A stretch of 24,486 nucleotides of DNA from Candidatus Falkowiibacteriota bacterium (GCA_903839955.1 CAIMEI010000077.1:1-24486); one strand, 5' to 3'; shown: positions 14,297 to 21,823, numbered from the stretch's first letter. Program-made: numbers and translations. The notes: generated by a model from the sequence alone, not told the origin.

Positions 14297-15136
14297 TTAA
14301 GCCAGAGTTAAGATATCACAGCCGTTTTCGGTGACGACCACGGTGTGCTCAAAGTGGGCACTTAGACTGCCGTCGGTCGTTTTGATGGTCATTTTATTTT
14401 CTGGGTCCACTTTGACCCGCCAAGTGCCAGCGTTAATCATCGGCTCCACGGCAATCACCATCCCGACCTGCAAAGGAATGTTTGCCGGATCATGAACGGG
14501 GATTTCGTAGTGAAAAACTTCCGGCTCTTCATGGGCAAAATAGCCGACGCCGTGGCCAACCAAGTCGCGCACTACACCGTAGCCGTGGCGCTCAGCGTGA
14601 TCTTGGATGATTTTTCCCAAAGCGCTCATGCGCAAGCCCGGTTTGATGGCTTTGAGGCCGATTTCCAGGCACTCGCGCGTCACCTGCAAAAGTTTCTTGG
14701 CCTCACCGCTGATTTTTCCGACCGCGAAAGTGGCCGACATGTCCGTGAAAAATCCGCCCTGTTCGGAATAAGGATTTTTGGGCAAATTAAATTGCGTGCG
14801 GATTTCTTCTTTAATCGGCCATTCCATCCCCAGATCAATATCCACAATGTCGCCGGATTGCAGGATTCTTCCCGGGGTGGCGGTGCCGTGCACTACTTCG
14901 TCGTTAATAGAAATGCAAAGCATGTCGGGGAAAAATATTCCGCCGCCCATCGGATAATTTTTGAAAGCCGGACGGGCGCCAGCATCATCCGCCATTTTAC
15001 AAGCTAAAGCCTCCAAGTCGGCCGTGTTGGCTCCGGGTTTTATTTCCGCGGCCACCGCCTTCAAAATGGCGTTCAGTATTTTTCCGCCTTCGCGAATTGC
15101 TCGGATTTCTTCAGGATTTTTGATTAATTTAGACAT
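14297..15136 (-). CDS. map: Type I methionine aminopeptidase
   Basis: Map removes the initiator methionine from nascent proteins. The five metal ligands are visible: D101 (DIVDIDLG), D132 (FFTDMSATF), H195 (LVGHGVG), E231 (AVEPMI) and E263 (HFEHTVV). H83 lies in the substrate pocket (VVHGTATPGR). The two Asp ligands are 31 residues apart rather than the usual 11, because of an inserted stretch (about 105-128, EWPIKEEIRTQFNLPKNPY). This makes the protein 279 aa instead of about 255. It overlaps the DUF475 gene by eight bases. In many bacteria map lies just after secY-adk; here it is about 1.7 kb away in a separate unit. Confidence 0.95.
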   Translation of the reverse strand: MSKLIKNPEEIRAIREGGKILNAILKAVAAEIKPGANTADLEALACKMADDAGARPAFKNYPMGGGIFFPDMLCISINDEVVHGTATPGRILQSGDIVDIDLGMEWPIKEEIRTQFNLPKNPYSEQGGFFTDMSATFAVGKISGEAKKLLQVTRECLEIGLKAIKPGLRMSALGKIIQDHAERHGYGVVRDLVGHGVGYFAHEEPEVFHYEIPVHDPANIPLQVGMVIAVEPMINAGTWRVKVDPENKMTIKTTDGSLSAHFEHTVVVTENGCDILTLA

Positions 15137-16070
15137 GAGATAATTTATTATTTTTCTTTTTCGCCAAGCGGCTTTCGCGCAGAGAAAGACTTAAAAATAT
15201 TACTAATAATAAAACCGTGTTGAGCGGCGCCACCCAGAACGGAAATTCTCGGCCGAAACTTTCGGCCATCATGATGGCGCCCAAGAATCCGATGGAATAC
15301 ATCGCGCCGTTTTTGAGATAGGCAAATTTGGCAATCAGGTCAATGCCTCGCACCGTGAATTCACGCACCACATAGGCGCCCAAGCCGTTGCCGATGATGA
15401 TAAGCGGCACAGCCATCGTGAAAGCGAAGGCGCCGATGACGCCGTCAATAGAGAAAGAAGCGTCCAGAATTTCTAAGTATAGAATCTTACTCCAAGCACT
15501 CATACTCGAGCCTTTCATCAATTGTTTTTCGGTGGCTTCGGCATTTTTCTTGAAACCGTCGGTGATGAAAAAGGCGGAAACGCCGATGGTGGCCGCGAGC
15601 GCCATGGCCGGATTGTGCTTGAGGGCTAAGAATATTATGCCAGTGGTTAAAACGGAGGTAACCGCATAGAACCAGGCGCCCTGACGATGAATGAAACCCT
15701 CAGCCAAAAAAGCATATTTCTTCTCTTCCAAAAATAGCCAGGCTAAAGCCGTGAGCAATAGATACATGCCGCCGCCAATGAGCAGAAGAGGCTTGGAAGC
15801 CTCCATGGAAGCCTTAACCATCTCACTGCCGGAAAAAGTGGCGCTCCAGACTTGAGCGAGCGAAAGACTCGGATTAACTGCCCAAACGATGACAAAGGGC
15901 AATAAGCCGCGCACCGCCAAGACCGCAAAAAGCAAGCCCCAGAACAAGAAAATCTTCCGGTATTTTTCCGGCATGGTCTTGAGGATATGGGCGTTCACAA
16001 TCGCGTTGTCCACGCTGCTAATAATCTCAAACAGGCAAAGGCCGAAAATAGTAATCAAAATAGTCCACAT
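15129..16070 (-). CDS. DUF475 / TerC-like integral membrane protein
   Basis: The 313-aa protein has about nine hydrophobic segments and two acidic signatures placed in the membrane as in the TerC/DUF475 group. These are FEIISSVDNAIVNAHIL (about residues 14-30) and LEILDASFSIDGVIGAFAF (about 200-218). Members are thought to transport or sense metal ions, for example manganese for TerC relatives; the substrate is not known here. It has its own promoter with an extended -10 box and is the first gene of the unit with map, ruvX, recO and pgeF. Confidence 0.85.
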   Translation of the reverse strand: MWTILITIFGLCLFEIISSVDNAIVNAHILKTMPEKYRKIFLFWGLLFAVLAVRGLLPFVIVWAVNPSLSLAQVWSATFSGSEMVKASMEASKPLLLIGGGMYLLLTALAWLFLEEKKYAFLAEGFIHRQGAWFYAVTSVLTTGIIFLALKHNPAMALAATIGVSAFFITDGFKKNAEATEKQLMKGSSMSAWSKILYLEILDASFSIDGVIGAFAFTMAVPLIIIGNGLGAYVVREFTVRGIDLIAKFAYLKNGAMYSIGFLGAIMMAESFGREFPFWVAPLNTVLLLVIFLSLSLRESRLAKKKNNKLSHV

Positions 16071-16111
16071 AATATGGCTTTTAATAATACTTAGACTTGT
16101 AAAACCCTAAT

Positions 16112-16120
16112 ATTATAGCA
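16112..16120 (-). promoter_or_regulatory. Extended -10 promoter of the DUF475-map unit
   Basis: On the minus strand the sequence is TGCTATAAT, with a perfect -10 box and an extended TGn. The -35 region is weak. The start point would be near 16105, about 35 bases before the ATG at 16070. Confidence 0.6.
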
Positions 16121-16162
16121 TTTAAAAACGCGAAAAGAAAGGCGCGCTCTCCGGCGCTGATA

Positions 16163-16191
16163 TTGACCAAAATACTAGTTTATTGTAAGAT
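16163..16191 (+). promoter_or_regulatory. Sigma-70 promoter of the plus-strand gene
   Basis: TTGACC (16163-16168, five of six) and TAAGAT (16186-16191, four of six) are separated by 17 bases. Transcription would start near 16198, giving a leader of about 105 bases. It is divergent from the DUF475-map promoter about 45 bases away. Confidence 0.6.
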
Positions 16192-16225
16192 AGTGATAAT
16201 TAAGGACTTTAACAAACAAATTTCG

Positions 16226-16280
16226 CTGGCGTTAATTATTGAGCTCATTTATCGAAAAATGCGTTCTTAGTTAACGCCAG
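16226..16280. repeat. 10-bp perfect inverted repeat in the leader of the plus-strand gene
   Basis: CTGGCGTTAA (16226-16235) and TTAACGCCAG (16271-16280) are exact inverted copies separated by 35 bases. They lie between the predicted transcription start (about 16198) and the ATG at 16305. They could form a hairpin in the mRNA or act as two half-sites for a regulator. Confidence 0.7.
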
Positions 16281-16304
16281 TATTAATTTTATAAAAAAAT
16301 AGCG

Positions 16305-16808
16305 ATGGAAAATAATGACGAAATAGAACAGCAAGTAAATATTTACAATTGCCTAATGGAAATAATTGAGAGACTTGAAACAATCGGCGCGGGCGGCGTA
16401 GAGATTTGCAGCCAGCCGGTTAGCCTCCTGTCCGCTATTTTTGTGGACGAAGAAAGCGGAAACATCCGCCGCGCGATGCCCATTGAAAAAATCTCCGTTC
16501 GCGGTTTCGTGAAGGAGATTGCTGGCGCCGAACAAAAATTTGCCCATTTATCTTTGATTATTAATGGCCATGAAATTCCCTTTGCGGCGCGTAATAGCCG
16601 AAGCTTGTGCCCGGCTTTCATTGATTGGGAAAAATTAGCCATCGTCAAAATGAAAGGAATGTCCAGCATTTTTCGCTTGGAATTTTCCTGCGAAAAAGAT
16701 CTGAAAATTGTGACGGACTTTGCCGGCAAAGCGGTTGATTATTTTAACGATTTTTCTTCAGAGAAAATGAAGATGGCGGTTTATTTAAACGGCCTGCGGA
16801 ATACTTGA
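16305..16808 (+). CDS. Hypothetical protein, 167 aa
   Basis: I do not recognise the family. It is a soluble protein with no signal peptide or membrane segment. It starts with an acidic helix (MENNDEIEQQ). The middle, with IRRAMPIEKISVRGFVKEI and HLSLIINGHEIPFAARNSRS, suggests a beta-rich fold, and a helical C-terminus follows (DFAGKAVDYFNDFSSEKMKMAVYL). It is the only plus-strand gene in the window. It has its own promoter, an inverted repeat in its leader and a terminator shared with secY. It sits in the gap after secY where many bacteria have adk and map. Confidence 0.7.
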   Translation: MENNDEIEQQVNIYNCLMEIIERLETIGAGGVEICSQPVSLLSAIFVDEESGNIRRAMPIEKISVRGFVKEIAGAEQKFAHLSLIINGHEIPFAARNSRSLCPAFIDWEKLAIVKMKGMSSIFRLEFSCEKDLKIVTDFAGKAVDYFNDFSSEKMKMAVYLNGLRNT

Positions 16809-16835
16809 GGCCCCTTTGAAAAAGAATTTTCTCGC

Positions 16836-16866
16836 AAAAAGACCACCCAAATGGATGGTCTTTTTT
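16836..16866. terminator. Bidirectional terminator between the plus-strand gene and secY
   Basis: A 10-bp stem AAAAAGACCA/TGGTCTTTTT (16836-16845 with 16856-16865) has a 10-base loop. T-runs are available on both strands. It lies 27 bases past the plus-strand stop and 24 bases past the secY stop, so it serves both converging transcripts. Confidence 0.88.
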
Positions 16867-16889
16867 AATATTTTTTCTTTAATATTACA

Positions 16890-18161
16890 CTAAATCCCGT
16901 CGTATTCGCGCATCGTCATTTGGGCTTCGATCTGCTTGACGGTTTCAATAACCACGGCGACGACGATGAGCAAGCTGGTGCCGCCGATGGAGAAGGCTTG
17001 GACGCCGGAAAAGTATTTGGCGATGAGCGGTAAAACGGCAATCAAGCCCAAGAAGACCGCGCCCGCGAAAATGATTTTGTGGGTGGTGTAGGCGAGGTAT
17101 TCAGCAGTGTGCTTCCCTGGTCTGATACCCGGGATGAAGCCGCCCTGCTTCTGAAGATTTTCCGCCACCTGGTCGGGATGAAAAACAATTTCGGTGTAGA
17201 AATAGGTGAAAGCGAAAACCAAAATGAAATAGATGATACCGTAGAAAAGTTGATTGTTAAATAAATCTATCACGTGCTGGGAAAACTGCGCCAACCACAA
17301 ACTGCGGGCATGGACGGTGAATTGAGCAATCATGGATGGAAATAGGACCACGGAAATGGCAAAGATGATCGGAATCACGCCAGCCATGTTAACGCGCAAA
17401 GGCAAGTGGCTGGAAGAACCGCCGAAAGCGCGGTTGCCGCGGATTTGGCGGGCATATTGAACCGGAATATTGCGCTGGCCTTCATTGATGATAACGACGC
17501 CGATAATGGTGATTAAACCGACCACCAAGAAACCGAGGAGCATATAGAGCTGGCCGAAATCAAAGGTCTGGGAAATTTGGCTCACTTTCTGCGGAATGAC
17601 CGCGACGATACCGGCAAAAATCAACAAGGAAATACCGTTGCCGATTTTCTTTTCGGTGATCAGTTCGCCGATCCACATCAAGAAAACGGTGCCGGCGGTG
17701 ATGGTGATAACGATTGCTATCATGTCAAAAGGAGAAACCGCACCCAAGATACCGCTCGCTGAACGGCGAAGTAGGGCAATCATGCCGTAGGCCTGCATGG
17801 CGGCCAAAGGAACGGTGGCCCAGCGGGTCCACATGTTGATTTTCTGGCGGCCGGCTTCTTCTTTTTGCATCTCTTCAATTTTGGGTATAACCATACCGAG
17901 AAGCTGGAAGATGATGGAAGAGGTGATGTAAGGAGCAATACCCATCATGACGATGGAAAAGTTCTGCATGCCGCCGCCGGAAAAGAGGTTCATCATGCCG
18001 AGAATCTGATTGTTATCAAATAAGTTTTTCAAGGCCACGGAATTAACACCAGGAATCGGGATATGGGCGGCTAAACGGAAAATTACCAGCATCGCGAGGA
18101 CAAACAAAATGCTCTGACGCAAATCTTTAGCCTTCCAAATTTGATGTAATTTTTCAAACAT
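16890..18161 (-). CDS. secY: Preprotein translocase subunit SecY
   Basis: SecY is the channel of the Sec translocon that exports or inserts proteins across the membrane. The 423-aa chain has ten membrane helices. Family signatures include AHIPIPGVN near residue 32, the plug-side stretch NLFSGGGMQNFSIVMMGIAPYITSSII, and GFIPGIRPGKHTAEYL in the cytoplasmic loop near 340. The start was set at the ATG at 18161 (MFEKLHQIWKAKDLRQSILF), which matches the usual SecY beginning; an in-frame TTG three codons upstream is less likely. It is the last gene of the ribosomal cluster, 45 bases after rplO, and is followed by a strong terminator, without adk or infA. Confidence 0.97.
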   Translation of the reverse strand: MFEKLHQIWKAKDLRQSILFVLAMLVIFRLAAHIPIPGVNSVALKNLFDNNQILGMMNLFSGGGMQNFSIVMMGIAPYITSSIIFQLLGMVIPKIEEMQKEEAGRQKINMWTRWATVPLAAMQAYGMIALLRRSASGILGAVSPFDMIAIVITITAGTVFLMWIGELITEKKIGNGISLLIFAGIVAVIPQKVSQISQTFDFGQLYMLLGFLVVGLITIIGVVIINEGQRNIPVQYARQIRGNRAFGGSSSHLPLRVNMAGVIPIIFAISVVLFPSMIAQFTVHARSLWLAQFSQHVIDLFNNQLFYGIIYFILVFAFTYFYTEIVFHPDQVAENLQKQGGFIPGIRPGKHTAEYLAYTTHKIIFAGAVFLGLIAVLPLIAKYFSGVQAFSIGGTSLLIVVAVVIETVKQIEAQMTMREYDGI

Positions 18162-18206
18162 ATGAAGCAATACAAAGCCATCGCGAGAACGCGACGGACT
18201 TTGCGA

Positions 18207-18614
18207 TTATAATTGAGTTTTTACTGGTTCGCTTAGCTTAACGCCTTCAAATTTGACTTTGACGGTTAATTTTTCCTTGCCTAAAATCTTGACGGGTAAA
18301 GAATTTCTGGAAACCAAGCCTTTTTCAAAAAGAGTGGCGGTGCTGACGATTTCGCCGTCTTTGAAGTTGGCGTTAATCACCTTGACGTTCACGACTTGAT
18401 TTTTCGGCTGCAAGGATTTGAAGCCGCGATTCTTTGGCAGCTGCAATAATTGCTGCTTCATACCCAAGCGTTTCAGATTACTGACGCCGGAACGGGATTT
18501 TTGGCCTTTCAAACCGCGAGTGCTATAAGTACCGTGTCCGGAAGCGTTGCCGCGGCCGACTCGTTTGCGATTCTTTTTGCCGCTGGAAGCGGGTATGGAG
18601 TGAAGTGACAACAT
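18207..18614 (-). CDS. rplO: 50S ribosomal protein L15
   Basis: L15 is a late-binding large-subunit protein. The 135-aa chain has the family N-terminus, KKNRKRVGRGNASGHGTYSTRGLKGQKSRSG (about residues 13-43), which threads into 23S rRNA, and a compact C-terminal domain from about 75. It follows rpsE by only 30 bases, leaving no room for rpmD (L30), which normally sits between them. The start at MLSLHSIP fits the usual L15 opening. Confidence 0.95.
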   Translation of the reverse strand: MLSLHSIPASSGKKNRKRVGRGNASGHGTYSTRGLKGQKSRSGVSNLKRLGMKQQLLQLPKNRGFKSLQPKNQVVNVKVINANFKDGEIVSTATLFEKGLVSRNSLPVKILGKEKLTVKVKFEGVKLSEPVKTQL

Positions 18615-18644
18615 ACAGTTTATGATGAAATTTAATTTAGATAA

Positions 18645-19301
18645 TTATTCTTTTTCGGCAACAACCGGTTCTTTGACGGCTACTTTTTCTTCGGTGTTGG
18701 ATTTTCTGGTTCTTAGTTCGGATAAAGCTTTAATGGTGCAACGAGCATTGTTCAGCTTGTTGTTGCCGCCCAAAGTTTTACTGGTGACATTGTTGACGCC
18801 GGCCAGCTCCAAAATTACGCGCGCGACGCCGCCGGCAATGATGCCTTTACCTTTTTTGGCGGGTTTAAAAATGATGCGGGAAGCACCGGCGTGGCCGAGA
18901 ACTTCGTGGGGGATGGTTTCGTTAACCATTACCACTGTGATCATGTTCTTTTTGGCGCGGTTCACCGCTTTGTTGACCGCCATGGTCACATCAGCTCCTT
19001 TGCCGACGCCGACGCCGATTTTTCCTTTGCGGTCACCGATGGCGACGCAGGTGCGGAAGTTCATTCTTTTACCGCCGGCCATCACGCGAGTAACACGGGC
19101 GACATCCAAAATGCGCTGTTCAAATTCATCGCGCGGTTTTTCACGGTCATTGCCGCCTCGTCTCGGGCCGCGGCTACCGCCACGATTCCCTTCCGAGCGA
19201 TTTCCACCGGGACCGCGTCTTTTATCGCCAGTAGCATTGCCAGCCGGAGCAGCAGTTGCTGGTTTATTTTCAATAGTTTGAGTTTTTACTTCGTCAGACA
19301 T
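18645..19301 (-). CDS. rpsE: 30S ribosomal protein S5
   Basis: S5 is a small-subunit protein at the mRNA entry site and a player in decoding accuracy. The core (about residues 58-200) has the double-stranded RNA-binding fold, with RVTRVMAGGKRMNFRTCVAIGD and GKIGVGVGKGADVTMAVNKAV, followed by the C-terminal domain (HAGASRIIFKPAKKGKGIIAGG). At 218 aa it is about 50 residues longer than E. coli S5. The extra length is an N-terminal Gly/Arg-rich low-complexity stretch (about 20-55, RGPGGNRSEGNRGGSRGPRR) and an acidic tail. The next gene is rplO; rpmD is absent. Confidence 0.96.
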   Translation of the reverse strand: MSDEVKTQTIENKPATAAPAGNATGDKRRGPGGNRSEGNRGGSRGPRRGGNDREKPRDEFEQRILDVARVTRVMAGGKRMNFRTCVAIGDRKGKIGVGVGKGADVTMAVNKAVNRAKKNMITVVMVNETIPHEVLGHAGASRIIFKPAKKGKGIIAGGVARVILELAGVNNVTSKTLGGNNKLNNARCTIKALSELRTRKSNTEEKVAVKEPVVAEKE

Positions 19302-19330
19302 AAATATAAATTTAAGGCTTTAGTTTAAGG

Positions 19331-19684
19331 TTAGCACACGATGCCCGCTTCACGCAAAGCTTCGGCCACCGCTTGCACGCGGCCGTGGTAGCGATTGGCG
19401 CCGCGGTCAAAAACGATCGTGGTGACGCCAGCGGCTTTGGCTTTTTCGGCCATCAATTTGCCGGCTTCGCGGGAAATTTCGGTTTTGGTGCCCTTGGTTT
19501 TCACTTCGCGGGTATTCACGCTCGCTAAAGTTTTTCCTAAAACATCGTCAATCAATTGCAGATTCATGCCGCGCAAAGAGCGGAAAACGCTCAAGCGGGG
19601 ACGAGCGGCGGTGCCGCTGATCTTGGAACGAATTTTGCGGTGCAGACGCTGTTTTTTTTCTTGGAGGGCTTTTTGGGTATTCAT
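19331..19684 (-). CDS. rplR: 50S ribosomal protein L18
   Basis: L18 binds 5S rRNA together with L5 and places it on the large subunit. The 117-aa chain has the standard pattern: a basic N-terminus (KKQRLHRKIRSKISGTAARPRLSVFRS), a central LQLIDDVLGKTLASVNT, and the terminal VFDRGANRYHGRVQAVAEALREAGI. Its length matches bacterial L18. It lies 20 bases after rplF and 29 before rpsE. Confidence 0.96.
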   Translation of the reverse strand: MNTQKALQEKKQRLHRKIRSKISGTAARPRLSVFRSLRGMNLQLIDDVLGKTLASVNTREVKTKGTKTEISREAGKLMAEKAKAAGVTTIVFDRGANRYHGRVQAVAEALREAGIVC

Positions 19685-19704
19685 ATTATTTCACAAAATG
19701 CTAA

Positions 19705-19956
19705 TTATTTACCTTTGGCGGCGGATTTGCCGGCCTTGCGTCTGATGACTTCGGTGGAATATTTCACGCCCTTGCCTTTATAAGGCTCTGGCTGGCGGAA
19801 CTTGCGGACTTTGTAGGCGGTGTTGCCGAGTAGTTCGTTGTCGATACCGGACAAAGTGATGGTGTTGCCTTCCACGATGGCGTTGATTCCTTCGGGAAGA
19901 GCGAATTCAATCGGGTGAGAGTAGCCCAAGCTCAAATTGAGCTGGCGGCCGGCCAC
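19705..19956 (-). CDS. rplF: 50S ribosomal protein L6, C-terminal part (frameshifted rplF)
   Basis: This is the second half of L6, out of frame with the first half. It holds the C-terminal domain, with LNLSLGYSHPIEFALPEGI and the terminal rRNA-binding loop RQPEPYKGKGVKYSTEVIRRKAGK. The GTG at 19956 is only the first start-like codon in this frame; in intact L6 that position is an ordinary Val inside YRANVAGRQ. Homology continues upstream in this frame through LEINGVGYRANV to about 19990, exactly where the first half ends. Restoring one base joins the halves into a 181-aa L6 of normal length. Confidence 0.85.
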   Translation of the reverse strand: MAGRQLNLSLGYSHPIEFALPEGINAIVEGNTITLSGIDNELLGNTAYKVRKFRQPEPYKGKGVKYSTEVIRRKAGKSAAKGK

Positions 19957-19983
19957 ATTGGCGCGATAACCAACGCCGTTGAT

Positions 19984-19997
19984 TTCTAATTTTTGGC
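19984..19997 (-). other. Frameshift point in rplF
   Basis: On the minus strand the sequence around here is GCCAAAAATTAGAAATC. The upstream frame reads A-K-N-stop; the downstream frame reads L-E-I from TTA. One base is missing, most simply one A in the run of five. A -1 ribosomal slip here would also join the frames, but there is no ideal slippery heptamer (it reads C AAA AAT). Sequencing or assembly error is the plainest explanation. Confidence 0.85.
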
Positions 19998-20249
19998 GAA
20001 GCCGACGGAAACGCCGGTGACCATGTTATTGATTAAGCCGCGGAATAAGCCCCAGAAAGCACGCTGTTTCGGTGCAGTGGTGTCTTCCACGGAAACCAGG
20101 ATTTCTTTTTCATTAATGGTCAGCAAAACCGGTTTTTTGATTTCGCGCTTCAATTCCCCTTTCGGGCCTTTGACCGTTAAAATATTATTATCCAGAGAGA
20201 CGCTAACGCCTGCCGGCAGAGTAATTGCTAATTTTCCTAATCGTGACAT
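19986..20249 (-). CDS. rplF: 50S ribosomal protein L6, N-terminal part (frameshifted rplF)
   Basis: L6 binds 23S rRNA near the sarcin-ricin loop and factor-binding site. This frame encodes the start (MSRLGKLAITLPAGVSVSLD) and the N-terminal domain, up to the family signature RGLINNMVTGVSVGF. It then stops at a TAG after AKN, where L6 normally continues with K-LEI-GVGYRA. The break falls in a run of five A; one more A would give GCC AAA AAA TTA GAA ATC and restore the frame. The gene sits in its normal place between rpsH and rplR. Confidence 0.88.
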   Translation of the reverse strand: MSRLGKLAITLPAGVSVSLDNNILTVKGPKGELKREIKKPVLLTINEKEILVSVEDTTAPKQRAFWGLFRGLINNMVTGVSVGFAKN

Positions 20250-20271
20250 ATATTTAAAATTCTATTAGTAA

Positions 20272-20682
20272 TTAGAAGATTTCGCCGAGCACTTCGCCGC
20301 CGACTTTCTCTTTGCGCGCTTCGCGATTAGTCATCAGACCGCGAGAAGTGGACAAAATAGCCATACCGAAGTTGTTTAAAACGGTCGGGACGTGGTCTTT
20401 GTCAACATAAACCCGGAGACCAGGCTTGCTGATTCTCTTGATGGCGCTGATGCTCGGGCGGCCGCTTTTCTGATATTTCAAAACGATTCGCAGTTCGTCA
20501 AAACCAGCCTTCTTGCCAGGAGTAGCCGGAGAAAGCACTTCGGCCTTCTTCACCCAGCCTTCTTTCTCCATGATTTTGGCAATTTCAAGCTTGATCTTGC
20601 TCAAAGGCAGAACGATTTCAGCCTTTTTGACGGCCGAAGCGTTTCTGATTCTGGTGAACATGTCTGCGATTGGATCTGTCAT
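20272..20682 (-). CDS. rpsH: 30S ribosomal protein S8
   Basis: S8 binds the central domain of 16S rRNA and, in many bacteria, represses its own operon. The 136-aa chain begins MTDPIADMFTRIRNASAVKKAEIVLP and ends with the conserved GMAILSTSRGLMTNREARKEKVGGEVLGEIF, both typical. The length is normal. It lies 22 bases before rplF and 45 after rpsN. Confidence 0.97.
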   Translation of the reverse strand: MTDPIADMFTRIRNASAVKKAEIVLPLSKIKLEIAKIMEKEGWVKKAEVLSPATPGKKAGFDELRIVLKYQKSGRPSISAIKRISKPGLRVYVDKDHVPTVLNNFGMAILSTSRGLMTNREARKEKVGGEVLGEIF

Positions 20683-20727
20683 ATTTTTTCAATAATAATA
20701 TTTTTATCTTTAAAACCGGGGCCGGAA

Positions 20728-20913
20728 TTACCAGCTGGATTTTGTGATACCCGGTAAATCACCGTTATTGGCTAATTCACGAAAACAAATACGGCAAAGA
20801 CCGAAGTCGCGCATGTAGCCGTGGTTGCGGCCGCAGCGCCAGCAACGATTGATTTTTCTCGTGGAAAATTTTGGTTTTCTTTTTGCTTTAACGATTAATG
20901 CAGTTCTTGCCAT
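20728..20913 (-). CDS. rpsN: 30S ribosomal protein S14, zinc-binding (type Z)
   Basis: S14 sits in the head of the small subunit. At 61 aa this is the short zinc-containing form, with ligands C24, C27, C40 and C43 (CWRCGRNHGYMRDFGLCRIC). It ends with the family's LPGITKSSW. It is distinct from the longer zinc-free S14 of E. coli. It lies 12 bases after rplE. Confidence 0.97.
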   Translation of the reverse strand: MARTALIVKAKRKPKFSTRKINRCWRCGRNHGYMRDFGLCRICFRELANNGDLPGITKSSW

Positions 20914-20925
20914 ATTAATTAGTGA

Positions 20926-21471
20926 TTATTGGTTCTTTTTGAAAGGGAAACCAAGCAGTTTAAATAATTCCAAGCCTTCTTCACGGTTTCTGGCGCTAGT
21001 CGCGATGCAAACCTCTAAACCGAAAACATTGTCGGCGTCTTCTGCTGTGATTTCTGGGAAACAAGTCTGTTCCTTGAAACCGATGGTGATGTTGCCTTTT
21101 TCATCAATGGATTTGTCGCTGATACCGCGGAAATCGCGCACGCGCGGGAAGGTGATATTCACCAATTTGTTCAGGAAGTCATTCATCCGCTGGCCGCGCA
21201 AAGTAACAGTGGAGCCGATAACCATGCCTTCTCTGATTTTGAAAGCGGAGATGGATTTCTTGGCCTTGGACATCATCGGTTTTTGACCGGCGATTTTTTC
21301 CAAGCTTTTTTCCACGTTGGTCATGTATTCCTTCTCCTTGACGTGCTTACCGAAACCGACGTTCAAAACCACCTTGTTGATTTTTGGAACCAACACCTGG
21401 TTTTTGAAGCCGAATTTCTCCTTGAGGCTGGGAACGGCGACATTTTTATATTGTTCTTTGATGTTAATCAT
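20926..21471 (-). CDS. rplE: 50S ribosomal protein L5
   Basis: L5 binds 5S rRNA and contacts P-site tRNA. The 181-aa chain shows the standard landmarks: LKEKFGFKNQVLVPKINKVVLNVGFG near the start, the central GQKPMMSKAKKSISAFKIREGMVIGSTVTLRG, and RVRDFRGISDKSIDEKGNITIGFKEQ. The length is normal. Neighbours are rplX and rpsN in the usual order. Confidence 0.97.
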   Translation of the reverse strand: MINIKEQYKNVAVPSLKEKFGFKNQVLVPKINKVVLNVGFGKHVKEKEYMTNVEKSLEKIAGQKPMMSKAKKSISAFKIREGMVIGSTVTLRGQRMNDFLNKLVNITFPRVRDFRGISDKSIDEKGNITIGFKEQTCFPEITAEDADNVFGLEVCIATSARNREEGLELFKLLGFPFKKNQ

Positions 21472-21496
21472 ATTGATTATTTTAGACTGTCAGGGA

Positions 21497-21823
21497 TTAT
21501 TCAATGGTTTCGCCGCATTTTTTGCAGACGCGGAATTTCTGATCTTTTTTGCCCGCTTCGCCTTTAACGATTTTGGAGGCGAGGCGAGTCTGCTTGCCGC
21601 ATTTCGGGCAAACAATGGCGACGTTGGAAAGATTCACAAAAGACGGGAATTCAATGCGCTGGCCCTTTTCACCGGCGCGGCGCGGTCGCAAGTGTTTGAC
21701 TAAAATATTCAAACCCTCAACGCTAACGCGGCCTTCCTCAGGCAAGATTTGCAAGACTTTACCAGCCTTACCCTTATCCTTACCAGCTAAAATTTTTACT
21801 TTATCTCCTTTTTTGATTGGCAT
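21497..21823 (-). CDS. rplX: 50S ribosomal protein L24, with zinc-ribbon cysteines
   Basis: L24 is an early assembly protein of the large subunit. The KOW motif is at the start (KKGDKVKILAGKDKGKAGKVLQILPEEGRVSVEGLNILVKH). The C-terminal part keeps two CxxC pairs, C72/C75 (CPKCGK) and C100/C103 (CKKCGE), which suggest a bound zinc. Cysteine-containing L24 forms are known in many bacteria; E. coli has lost them. At 108 aa the length is normal. Confidence 0.96.
   Translation of the reverse strand: MPIKKGDKVKILAGKDKGKAGKVLQILPEEGRVSVEGLNILVKHLRPRRAGEKGQRIEFPSFVNLSNVAIVCPKCGKQTRLASKIVKGEAGKKDQKFRVCKKCGETIE

Noticed and set aside
19984..19997. Programmed -1 ribosomal frameshift in rplF.
   Set aside because: The site reads C AAA AAT, not a proper X-XXY-YYZ slippery heptamer, and no clear downstream pseudoknot was recognised. 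L6 is not known to use recoding. A missing base in an A-run is simpler, so recoding is kept only as a remote option.
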